From Gari tellinella (lineage: Eukaryota > Mollusca > Bivalvia > Cardiida > Psammobiidae), in contig OV277862.1 in the NCBI GenBank assembly GCA_922989275.2, forward strand, positions 21,433,543-21,497,542: a stretch of DNA of 64,000 bases, read 5' to 3'. Under the pieces are notes generated by a model that had not been told where the DNA came from, searched no databases, and saw only the letters and a list, made by a program, of their open reading frames with translations. The position numbers and the translations under genes were made by a program. The first letter of the stretch is position 1, and the number at the start of each line of letters is the position of its first letter. Below are positions 10,501 through 22,500 of the stretch, piece by piece.

Positions 10501-13500
10501 ATAGTAGATAAGCAGACCGGTAGAAGCTCATCGTGATAGATCTATAAAAAAAAAATATAAATATTTTTTATTTTTTATTTTTTGTTTGTTATTCCAATCC
10601 CATATGATAGACATTGCTAACGTTTGGGGGAACATCTTATAGATCAAGAATCTATATCTAATAGATCTTATAGTAAAAAATAGCAGACCGGTAGGTAGAG
10701 GCATATCTAGAGTCAACTCACATTTTTATTTTTATTTTTATTTCCACTCCCATACAAAAGACGTTGCTAACAGAACGGAAAAAAGGTTCTACATCAATAA
10801 TCTAGTAGATAGAGACTATAGAGCGTACACATCAAGATTTCCGCCTTCATATATATAGTATACATTACTTACCGGTAGATACAGTTCTAACCACTGACAC
10901 CACATTCATAGACTTATTATGTCTAAATAAAAATGCATCTAAATTTAAATACACACATATTATAAGTCCATGACTCTGGTGCCAGTGGAAAAAACAAGCA
11001 ACACCCAAACCAAGTACCTCAGATGTGCCTTTAGCAAAGTATAGAAAAAGATGTCATTCTTCAGACAGTTCTTCATCTGAAGATTTAGATGTTGAAGAGT
11101 CTAAAAAATGCATTGTTTGCAAACAATATCAACCAGAAAGTCTTGACAAATTTCCATATCTGAAAGTAGTAACTTGGGGACGGTGTGGTTCTTGTGTTGG
11201 CTTGGTGCATTTAAAAGTTTGCACCTCAGTCAGGGTACTTAGAAGGGGAGATCCCTTCTACTGCCCTGGCTGCAGCTCTGAGGAATAGATAGTTTTATAT
11301 CTTACTTACTGTAAATATGTAAATAAGTTGAATGTTACTCTTTCATGAGGTTAAATACTCTTGTTATTATACCCCCACAAACAGAGTTTGAGGGGGGTAC
11401 ACTGGAATCAGCCTGTCGGTCGGTCGGTTGGCCGTCAGTCGGTCGGTCGGTTGGCCGTCGGTCGGTCTGTCTGCATAATCTTGTACTTTCAACTCCTCCT
11501 TCAGTTTTAACCCGATTCATTTGATACTTGGCATAAATGTTACTCAGATATAGTAGATGTGCAAGACACAAATTTTAGGTCTCTATGACCTTGACCTTTG
11601 GCCTTGAAATTGGTCTTGAAATTTGCAGGTAAAATCTTGTACTTTGAACTCCTCCTTCACTTTCAACCCGATTCACTTGATACTTGGCATAAATGTTACT
11701 CAGGAGTAGTAGATGTGCAATACACAAATTTCAGGTCTCTTTGACCTTCAACTTGACCTTTGGCCTTGAAATTGGCAGGCAAAATCTTGTACTTTCAACT
11801 CCTCCTTCAGTTTCAACCCGATTCGTTACTCAGGTATAGTAGATGTGCAAGACACAAATTTTAGGTCTCTTTGACCTTGACCTTTAGCCTTGAAATTGGT
11901 CTTGAAATTTGCAGGTAAAATCTTGTACTTTGAACTCCTCCTTCACTTTCAACCCGATTCACTTGATACTTGGCATAAATGTTACTCAGGAGTAGTAGAT
12001 GTGCAAGACACACATTTCAGGTCTCTTTGACCTTCAACTTGACCTTTGGCCTTGAAATTGGCAGGCAAAATCTTCAATCTTGTACTTTCAACTCCTCCTT
12101 CAGTTTCAACCCGTTTCGTTTGATACTTGGCAAAAATGTTACTCAGTTATAGTAGATGTGCAAGACACAAATTTTAGGTCTCTATGACCTTGACCTTTGG
12201 CCTTTAAATTGGTCTTGAAATTTGCAGGTAAAATCTTGTACTTTGAACTTTCAATCCGATTCACTTGATACTTGGCCTACATGTTACTTAGGAGCAGTAG
12301 ATGTGCAAGACTCACATTTCAAATCTCTGTGACCTTGACCTTTGGCCTTAAAATTGGCAGGCAAAATCTTGTACGACGAACTCCTCCTTCACTTTCAACC
12401 TGATTTACTTGATACTTGCCATAAATGTTACTCAGGAGTTGCAGAGTGTCATATACCATGTTTAAGTCAGTTTGACTTTGACTTACACCTTTGACCTTAC
12501 TGTAAAACCTTATTGAAAACGTTTGCAGAGTGTGACAGAGTGCTGTATAGTGGGGGTATTTATCACCTTTAGTGATAGCCGTTCTAGTATTTTTTCTGAA
12601 ACTATATAATCAAAAACGTACCCTGGACTATTATACAGTTAACATTTCGTGGTGTTAAACCTACTGTTCGAATTTTGGTTGGCGTCCTACTGGGAATGAG
12701 GTAAGTGGGCTACCATGTTTTGTTTACATTGTTTCAGAACCGGTATGAGTTTCAATAACTTACCCATCGTATTATAGGTTGAAAATGACTAGTTTATCCA
12801 GTGTCTATGATGAAAACAACTTTTATTAATCTAACAATTTGCAATTAACTTGAAAATGCTTAGGTGTTCGAATAATGGTGGTACCGGAATATTATAAATC
12901 ACACTGAATTACTATTAATTACATTAAATACATTAATTTGTTTAATCTCGCAAATTAAATGAACATTGTGACTATCGTTAAGGGTCCGTTTTGTTCAAGG
13001 TTGATTGTCATTGACGGTCAGATTTATTGGGGACATTAAACGAAATTAATACTGCAATAAATAGAAATTGTTATTCTATGCCATTTTACTTATGTTAAGT
13101 TTAGATTCGGTGGGATAACCGAAAGGTAAGAGAAATAAAAGACTGAAATATAGCAACTCGTTGGTCACTTGTCCATTTCCCTGATACCTATACATTGGGG
13201 TAAAACATTATCCGATACGGACCTTCTAGGGAGTAACCGCCCTCAAGGGAATCTCATCTGAAACGGGGATCGAACCAACCACAAACACCCGTTACGGTTA
13301 CACTACCATTGTTGAACAAAGGTCATGTAAGGTCGTTCATAAAACACAAGAATACCAATTTCCATTTCTGGTTTGAACGAAAATCGGCTCGCTGGCTCCC
13401 AGTCTATTTTAATTTTTGGTTTCGTTTGTTTTTTTTACTCTCATTACATTTACCGGAAGTTGACGTTTTAAAAGTTGAAGATTCAACTCTTAATTCTCTC

Positions 13501-16500
13501 GGATTTCTCTCGCTCAACTGAGGAAAGTTGTGAAATAAAGCAGAAAAAGGTTAGAGAACTATTTTCTTCTGTGCAGAATGCTATTTAAAAATGTTGTTTG
13601 ACCTTATAATAGAACTTTAGTTCGCCTGACTGACAATGTTAGTGTTAACGCGATATCCGTTTCATTGCTATCGGGAATTGAGCAAATGAATTTGGACCCT
13701 AGATTCATCAGGGGTCCTCATTATTTGAACTAGGGGGAGTAGGGGGCCCTGTGTGCTGATGTGCCTCAATGAGTAGACCACAATGCACCACAGTTTGGTG
13801 ACCTTTGACCTTGACCTCTAGGGTCAAAGTTAAGTTTAGCGGTAAAGTCTATTTGTCACGATGTAGCTAACACTGTAGCGAAAGACTTAAAAAGGGGTTT
13901 ATGCAAACTACAAATGCTGCAATGTGGTTTACAAAATGTGTCTTTAATTTTGGTTTAAAACTAACTAAACATAACTAATTATCTAACAGCATGCAATAAT
14001 AATTTCCTGAATTTAGCTTAAACAGTCCTAAAGCAAATTTTGCATTATAATCTGTTCTGAGCAAACAACTGCACCTACGGTCATGAAACTTCATATGCTG
14101 ATGCGCCACAATGAGTAGACCAAGATGCTTTCCAGTTTGGTGACCATGACCTTTGACCTTGACCTCTAGGGTCAAGGTTAAGGTTTTGTGTTAAAGTCTG
14201 TAGTACTGTGCAAAGACTGCACCTACGGTCACAAAACTTCATATGCTGATGCGCCTCAATGAGTAAATTTCGATGCACTGCAGTTTTGTGACTTTGACCT
14301 TGACCTCTAGGGTCACACAATAGATCGGGCTACGTCACCACAAATGATGGATGACGTAGACATAATTTGCGCAAACACAGTGATTGTTTTACCTGCGAGT
14401 CCCGAGTCCTAGACTCATTAAAATCTTGTGGCACTCATAAATTTAAAATCTGTGAGTCCATTTTGGTAATAAAGATATAGCTGGAACTCATAGGTTTGGA
14501 GGCCAGTGAGTCCTCGGGACTCATAGTTTTGAATTTGTAAAAATATCACTGCAAACATGCATAATTTGTCATTGAAAAATGTGTAAAACATGTCAAAACG
14601 TAATAAAAGATATCATGTGACACCATCCCAAGGGTATAAATATGCGAGTTTTGATACGCTCTGATGAGTTCTAACTTGGAACGAAACCAATCAACATAAT
14701 TTGCATACCACTGCCAGTTTCTGTGAGTAGCAAACCATCTTTCTGACTTCTAGGGTCAATGTTAAGGTTTTGCATTAAAGTATGTTCCTTGTAGGAGGTG
14801 AGCTTCGTAATCTTTGATTAACCATTCTGATTTATTTTGCCTAAGTGTACTGAAAATGCAGGACAAGAAGATTCTTTAAATGGAATTTCTCATTGCATAA
14901 CTATCAAAGGTTTTAACTTCAAACTTTGAATACTTGTTCACTATGATATCGAAAGAGTAATTTGTTACCACAAGACAGCTAACCCTGTGATTGTTTTTGC
15001 AGATTAAGTACCCTTGATTTGACTTTGAATTTGTTTTTAATGGAATATTTAAGGGCACATTATACACATTCTTAGAAATTGGAAACTGTAAGTTAAACCA
15101 TCTCAAGGCGCATGCTTCTTTACATTTAACCTGCTTAAAGTGGTCACCTGTCTTCAAATCTAGAAATAGGCTATGGGGTAAAGGGTTAAGCTGCCATCTG
15201 TCATGAATGCAACAAAATGTATTCTTGTTTTAGTGGTTGCTTCAGACAGGTTTGACAGTATACATGATTTTCCTTTATTTCAGGAAGGGAAGATTATGCA
15301 TGAAATGCAAAGAAGCAGAGGCTATTCTGATAACAAGAGTGAATGATGCTTTCTGCAGGTAACACCATTCCCTTCTTACCATTGTAATTGATTATCACTT
15401 ACATTAAAACCTCGCTATTACAACCACTAAACTGCATAAATTATTTCATGTTTTACCGATTACCCCATAAATATGCCTATTTACACCGTTAATTTATTCC
15501 TCTACTGAAGAAAATAGTTCCAAATTATACTGTTACAAATAAGAATCATAAGAGATATTTTCTATATCACTGTATTTATTTGTAATCAAATACTTAAATT
15601 GGTAATGTCAATAACTAACTATCAGGACTGTACCAGGTCAAATCTCCAACTTTATAGTTCAATTAAGCAAAACTCAGGGCTAGCTATTAGGATCACCTGT
15701 CATCTGACGTCCGTATTTCCGTACTCATGAACTGGTACTTATGAACATTGAGCATCTGGGGCCAGTTTCATAAAACTTTGTACAACAAATGTTGTCGTAA
15801 GTAAGGTTATAAAAGTCTCAATTATAATTTATTTCTCCATCTTATCCTGTATTGTGACATCGTTTTTGAATCGTCTTGAAAAGACGATTCCAAAGAGATG
15901 TCACAATACAGGATTAGAGAGAGAAATTTTATCTGAAAATTGAATGTATTTTAAAGTTTTGACTTACGACCGTTTTGTCGTACAAAGTTTTATGAAACAA
16001 TCTCCAGAACCATTACACTGGCTAGAAAATAAGGAAAATGTTCTGAGACATTTTCAGAAATTCTGCAGAATGAAAGCATAATGCTTTTAGTTTATAAAAC
16101 AAAAAAAAAGAAAAGAAATACGTATTTTAAGCACACAATTCTTTATTGATGTATAATTTGCAATGTTAGTATTAGTCACTATTACCCAGGGCTCCAGATA
16201 ACGGGAGGTCTTCGAAAACTAAAATCTTTCTATCTTCACCATCCCCAATGGTGTGACTACTCATTAGAATAATCTCAATGATTAGTGACACCATAGGTTT
16301 TGATGAAATTATAATATAAAGGAGAAAATTTGAAGAACTTGAGATTCTCTTGCTTATCTAGAGCCCTGAGGTCTTACGAAACGTACGATAAATATTGTCA
16401 TAAAGCAGACTCTAAAATTCACAATTACTATCTATTTCTCCATCTAATCCTGTCCTGTGACATCTCTTTGGAATCGTCTTTTCAAGACGATTCTAAAGAG

Positions 16501-19500
16501 ATGTCACAAGACAGGATTAAATGGAGAAATCAGAAATTAGATGTGTTTTAAAGTTTTGACTTACAACCGTTTTTATCGTAAGACGTTTCGTAAGACGGGT
16601 CCCTGAATGCCATATTGTCAGTAGCAAGTTTGGACATACTGTACACAGTCAAACATTACGTGCACTCTGTAAAGACACACACATCGGAATCCCGTAACAT
16701 AAGAGTTTAACCTTTCACCCCATAACCTGTTTCTAGTTTTGAACATAAGTGATCACTTAAAGCAAGTTTAAAGTAAAGCTTCAAGTGGTCACCTATCTTC
16801 AATACTAGAAAGTTAGAAACATGCCATGGAGTTAACTACAAGTTATGAATATTATCTACAGGTATATGGAAAACAAAAACCTTTAATACTTATCCAGCTA
16901 TGAAACCAATTAAGTAACGTGTGAAAAGCTTTAGATTCTGATAAGATGGCAAGTTTCATGCGATCTTATCTGGATCCAATCTGTCAGCTATTCGAATTTC
17001 AAGTCATACTCAGCAGTATACGGTTAACCCATTCCCCCATAAATATGCCTTTTTACGCCTTCAAATTATTCATCCACTGTATAAATAGTTCCTTTAAAAC
17101 AGTCATGAATAGGTACCATGAGAAATAATTTCCATATCCTATCAGATAGTAGCTTAAAGCAGGCTGAAAGTAAAGCAGAATGCACCTTAAGGCACATTCT
17201 GCTTTACTTTCAACCTGCTTAAAGTGATCAACTATTTTGATACAGTGCATAAAAGGGCATCTGGGGTCTTCCTCCCCCTGTAATAAGCTGGACATCGCGA
17301 TATGACTGAAATACTGTTGAAAGCAACGTAAAATCCTAACAAATCAATCAATCAATCAAGTATTTTCAATACTAGATGTAGGCTATGGGATAATGGGTTA
17401 ATTATGAAAATTGAGGATTTGCATTAGAATATATAGCTGATGTAAAATAAGGTTAGAGGCTGAATATGAGATCATCTTGGTCAACATGGTGTCATATTAA
17501 ACTGTATGGAAACAAATATAGCCCATTTCCTCACAGTTTGTTGCTCTAAAACATTGACTTTCTTAACCCATTACTCCATAGATACACATTTATAGATACA
17601 CATTTTAACACGTTCAACCCTAGCGACGAGTATACTCTTCAATTACAAACAGTGCACATGTAGCTGTAAGTAACACACTTGTCCTATGCAAACAGTGTAA
17701 ACCATGATCAGAGGGCTCCTTAACTTGGCTTAACCCTTTACCCAATAACCTATTTATAATATTAAATACAGGTGATCACTTAAAGCAGGTTGAAAGTAAA
17801 GCCGAATGTGCCTTAAGGCACATTCGGCTTTACTTTCAGCCTGCTTTAAACTACCATCTGCTAGGCTATATAAAAATATTTGTTATGGTAATTGTTCAAG
17901 AGGGTATAAACTGGAACTATTTTCATCAGCGGAGGAATAAGTTAAATGCGCTAAAAGTCGCTTCTATGGGGGAAAGGGTTAAGGAGCCCTCTGATCAGTG
18001 TCTACACTGTTTGTCATTTTGAAATATATTGTTAAAATCAATCCTAAATAGTCAATATGGACTAGACTTAATTGGAAATTGGAATTGTCCATTAAAAGTT
18101 TCAGGAGTTAATGAGTTAACCCATTACCCCATAGCCTGATTCTAAGTTTTGAAGACAGGTGGCCACTTAAAGCAGGGTGAAAGTAAAGCAGAATTCGCCT
18201 TAAGGCTTATTCTGCTTTACTTTCACCCTGCTTTAAGCTATTATCTGCAAGGAATTAGAAACTTTTTCTTTTGATACATATTCACCACTGTAGAATTTGG
18301 AACTATATTTTTCAGTAGTGGAATAAATTAAAGGCGTACAAAGGCGTATTTATGGGGTTATCGGTTATGGCATTTAATTTATTCGATAACTGAAGAAAAT
18401 ACCTTAGTTTAATTCAGTGGTTAATACATGTATGTACTGGTATTATAAGAAATGTTTCCTATATCCTAGCAGATGTTAGCTTAAAGCAGACTGGAAGTAA
18501 AGCACAATGTACATTAAGACACATACTGCTTTGCTCTCAACCTGCTTTAAGAGGTCATGTGTCTTCAAAACTAGTAACAGGCTATAGAATAAAGGGTTGT
18601 AAATAAAGCAGGAATCTGCTTTAGAGCGACTTCTACTTTATTTTTGGTTTGTTGCAAGCATAGACGTGTTAAACAATTTTCACAAACATTCAAACTATCG
18701 AACTCGTCTGTATAGTATAGGTTAACACATTCAACCCTAGCGACGAGTATACTCGTCATGAATAAATTATATACATGTACCTATCAAGAGTACACTTGTC
18801 CTATGCAAGCAGTGTAGATCCTGATCAGAGGGCTCCTTAAAAAGCCCTCTGATCAGGATCTATACTGTTTGTCATTTTGTAAAATATTGTTTAAAAAACG
18901 GTGGTTATTAAAAAATGGACTAAATTTAAAATTAATTGAAAATTGGAATTTTCCATTTAAAGTTTATGGGGTGAATGGGTTAACACAATTGAAACACTTT
19001 GACAGTGTGAGATTTTTGCATGGACACGATAAGCCTTCTCTCCTTAACACAGTAAGTGACAGTCTGTGGACTCGAGAGGTCACCTTCCTGGCCAATTATC
19101 TCACTTATAAACTTTCCCTCTGATGATAGCTGCTGTACATTATTCATACTGAAACTGCACAGATAAATTCTTCCATCTGGTTGCACAGTTATCCCCCCTG
19201 GCAGAGCATTATCAGGTTCTGGGTAGGTGTCAGTTTTACCTTCTGTGAGAGGTGCAAAATAAATCACAGCATTCTTGCCACTATCAGAGACATAGATAGA
19301 CTTGCCATTGAAGGCAGTAGCGATGTAGAGAGGGTCACTAAACAGATTTTGTCCATGACTGTCGCTACTAACTTGCTGAAGAATCTTCCCCTGAAAGTCA
19401 AGAACTTTCACATTTGGAATGTCATCTTTAGGGCATGTGACAAACAGTTTATCATGGAAGTTGGCAACCCCGTAGAACTGACTAGGGTTTTGGGACCCAG

Positions 19501-22500
19501 CATTGCCAATCTTCCTTAGGGGCCGCATAGTTACTTTGATGTTTAAGAACTGTAGCTTTCTTTCTCTTGGTAGTGACACAATAACTTGATCATTTGAGAG
19601 TGCGCATATATCCCATGGTTCAGAGGAGAGTTTGGTTTGAGTTATAAGCTTATAGCTTGAGTTGGTGAGTTTGATACTTTCGTTTGACATATCCGCTAAA
19701 ACCAGCCGGCCATCTGGTAGGGCAGCACAGCCGGTTATATCACACACTTGTAACGAGTCACTGGTTGACTTCACCTGAAACTGGGTCAGAAATACAGCTG
19801 ACTTCCGTGTCTTCTGAGAAATATCTACTGAACCAAGACAGTCAGCTTTGTGAATGAAGCGTTTCATGGACATACTCGGCACAAACTTAAACATAACCGG
19901 TTGCATGTTTTTGATTCGAATATCTTCGAGTAGGGACTCATACATGGATACTTGTTTAGATGCTTTCTGAAGCTGTAGGAAGCTTTTACTCTCAATTCCA
20001 TTTTGCCGTGCCATATCAAGCTGTCCAGATGCCTGGCGAAGATTTTTGATAGTGTCTTCACACATTTCTAACCTAGCAGAGAGAAAACCTTGCTCATCAC
20101 TTTGTAGATTATTCATGTCCCGCAGAGTGACGCGCTGTAAGATCATGAGAGCATCATGAACCTCTTGATTAAACCTGGCGACTGCCTGCTGAAAGTCGTC
20201 TTGCTGTAGGTCAAGCTGTTTGATATTTTTGGCTGTATCTTTGCGAGCTCTCTCAAACTGCTGTACCAGCATGTTGATATGTCGGATCATCTTGGAACAG
20301 CTTTTGGTTGTCTTTTTGGCCTTCATGGCAGGGATGTAGGCGAGATCAATGCACTGGCGATGGTTTAGAGTTGCACATATACCGCAGCAACTTTCATCAT
20401 GATCTGGACAGTGGTAGCGAATCAATTCTCCAGGATGTTTGTCACAAGTCTCCGTCGATTCCTCATCTTCAAGGTGGTGTTTCACTTTGGGCATTTTCTT
20501 ACGGTCTCGGACAACATGAGACTTGGTGATTTTTAAGTTCTTGTGATGTTTAATACAGTTGTCACAGAAATATTCCGTACATTCAATGCAGAATCCGACA
20601 GCTTCATGAAACAAATTGTCGCGACTGCATGGCCCACAGTATAACTCTGTTGTGACAGACTTAGATTGTTTCTGTATAGCTGGCAGTGTGCTGGTAGATC
20701 TAGCTGTCGGTGTACGATAGTAAGCTGTAGCTGGACGTTCTGTACGCTGGGTTTGTCGCGATGACAGCTGACTAGTGCTGTAGTCTCGTGTGGTTTGTGA
20801 TGACACACGAGACAGGTTCTCCTTACTGAGTGCCATGTTGGTGAGCACTCGCTGGAGGTCTTTAATAGACTGGCTGCTCATCTTTCATCACTCGATTACA
20901 AATCACCTAAAACAACAGGGGCCCGTTTCATAAAACTTTGTCCAACATAAACGGTCGTAAGTCAAAACTTCAAAATACATTTAATTTCTGATTTCTCTAT
21001 CTAATACTGTCTTATGACATCTCTTTGGAATCTTCTTTTCAAGACGATTCCATAGAAATGTCACAAGACAGGATTAGATGGATAAATAAATAATAATTGA
21101 GACTTTTATAATCTGACTTACGACAATATTTGTCTCACAAAGTTTTATGAAACGAGCTCCTGAAACAAAGTTTCTCATTTACATGAAAGTGGTCCAAATG
21201 TATATGAGAGCACTTTTTTGTGAACAGTAATGTCCCAATTAGAAAATTAATCCCTTCACAAGGCTTACTTTGGTGATTGAGAAATATCTATTCCACCATT
21301 GTCACAGTCTGCATGCTTTAACATATTAAATCACACAAAATTCAATTGGATTTGTGTATGCTCCAAGTTCAGCACTATTTGTTTAGTCCTGTGGTCACTC
21401 AGTGTTTCAGATTGGTGCTGAGTTTTAAATGTGTTTACCATGTCATTTAAAGCTTTTGTGATTACAAGAGTCCTAGGAGATATAGGACATGTTCAGTCTT
21501 GTACTCTGCCAATCCACTCCCAGAGCGCTGACGTGTGCTTCTATAGGCTCTACTGACAAGTGAACCATACACAACAACTGTTGAACACTGATATAATACA
21601 GTAAAACCTCTCTATTACGACCACTAAAACGAAGGCAAATTGATGATATAACAGACAGGTGACAGCTTAATGCAAGGTGACAGTAAAACAGAAAGCTCCT
21701 AAAGGAGCTTTCTATTTTACTGTCACCTTGCTTTAACCCTTCCCCCCCCCCCCCACCCCCATAGAAGCGCCTTTTAGCACATTATTTTTTCTCCTACAGT
21801 ACACTGAAGAAAATAGTTTCAATTAATACGGTCATGAATATGTATCAAGAGGAATATTTTCTTCATTGTAGCAAGTGGAAGCTTGAAGCAGGCTGAAAGT
21901 ACTTTCCACCTGCTTTAAGTAGTCGCCTATTTTAAAAAATAACACAATTTAGATCTGCTTTACTTTCAACCTGCTTTAAGTGGTCAGCTATATTAGATAC
22001 TGGAAACAGGCTATGGGTTAAAGGGTCACCCTTCACACTGCTATTACAGTGCTCAAGATAAGGGGGAGTAAAGTGAAGTTTTCCACTAGAATTAAGAAAA
22101 AGATCATTACTTATGGAAGGAAAAAGTATACAAGATAAATTATTTGTTTGGTTCCAGATTTGCTGCCGCCTACATGTATGTGTTTGTAAAATTGGAGCAT
22201 GAATGTTTTCAGAAAGCTGTAAGAGTAGTTGTTTGTAGAGTTTGTAAATTGATATCAGTTAGTATGAAGATAACATACCTGTAAGAGTAATGTAGAGAAG
22301 TGATTGTATTGTCTTTGGTACATTGGCCGAAACCTGATAGTACAAACCCTATACAATACTTAAATCAATAGTGCTTACTTTGTTCCTTCACTGTGCAGGA
22401 CACCAGTCAATGTCTCTTTTCCAAAACAGTGTAGACCCTGATCAGAGCGCTCCTCAGGATTCCTCTGATCAGGGTCTGTATTGCTTGTATTTCTTATTAA

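Larger units (their letters stand above)
9230..10977. mobile_element. Non-autonomous TIR element with perfect 8-bp target duplication (hAT-like?)
   Basis: Terminal inverted repeats CACTGGCACCAGAGTC at the left and its inverse at the right extend for about 28 bp. The flanks both read GAAAAAAC (8 bp) and the element lies exactly between them. An 8-bp duplication suggests hAT, though P and other superfamilies also make 8 bp. A second internal copy of the terminus is at 9307-9327. No transposase is seen, but there is a large inverted repeat inside. Confidence 0.83.
7804..11288 (+). pseudogene. Pogo/Tigger-like transposase with C-terminal PHD-like finger, broken
   Basis: A DDE-type transposase of the pogo/Tigger/Jerky group would cut and paste its own TIR element in the nucleus. 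Readable parts are an HTH-like start (RGPYRPYSFDSMSEAYRAIK, frame at 7804), WLYNYLSCWP with a stop at 8166, then NIDEKGL, LIGCCNGVWH, LYDGHKSH and QPLDAGCFGPF. These supply the three acidic residues in the D..D..D arrangement usual for this group. Frame changes occur near 7900, 8385 and 8605-8625. At 9229 the frame is cut by a 1.75-kb insertion and resumes at 10986. The C-terminus has C-x2-C, CGSC, HLKVC and CPGC, a C4HC3 PHD-like pattern, ending at 11288. It cannot be expressed as one protein. Confidence 0.85.
7237..12891 (+). mobile_element. Pogo/Tigger-like DNA transposon B, degenerate, with nested insertions
   Basis: The left TIR TATCCCTTTACAACCG continues with TTATTCGAACACC. The right end is its imperfect inverse (GGTGTTCGAATAATGG...GGAATA). 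Flanks are TA. It carries a broken transposase (7804-9229 and 10986-11288), a nested 1.75-kb TIR element (9230-10977) and an ATACCCCCAC element (11371-12585). Confidence 0.88.

Noticed and set aside
13740..14330. Possible nuclear-receptor-element array (AGGTCA-like GACCTTGACCT words)
   Set aside because: The words are fixed parts of interspersed minisatellite cores also found at 5620-6430 and 11590-12340, so repeat ancestry explains them.
19181..19519. Plus-strand 112-aa frame in the TRIM gene
   Set aside because: Antisense shadow of the long TRIM frame.
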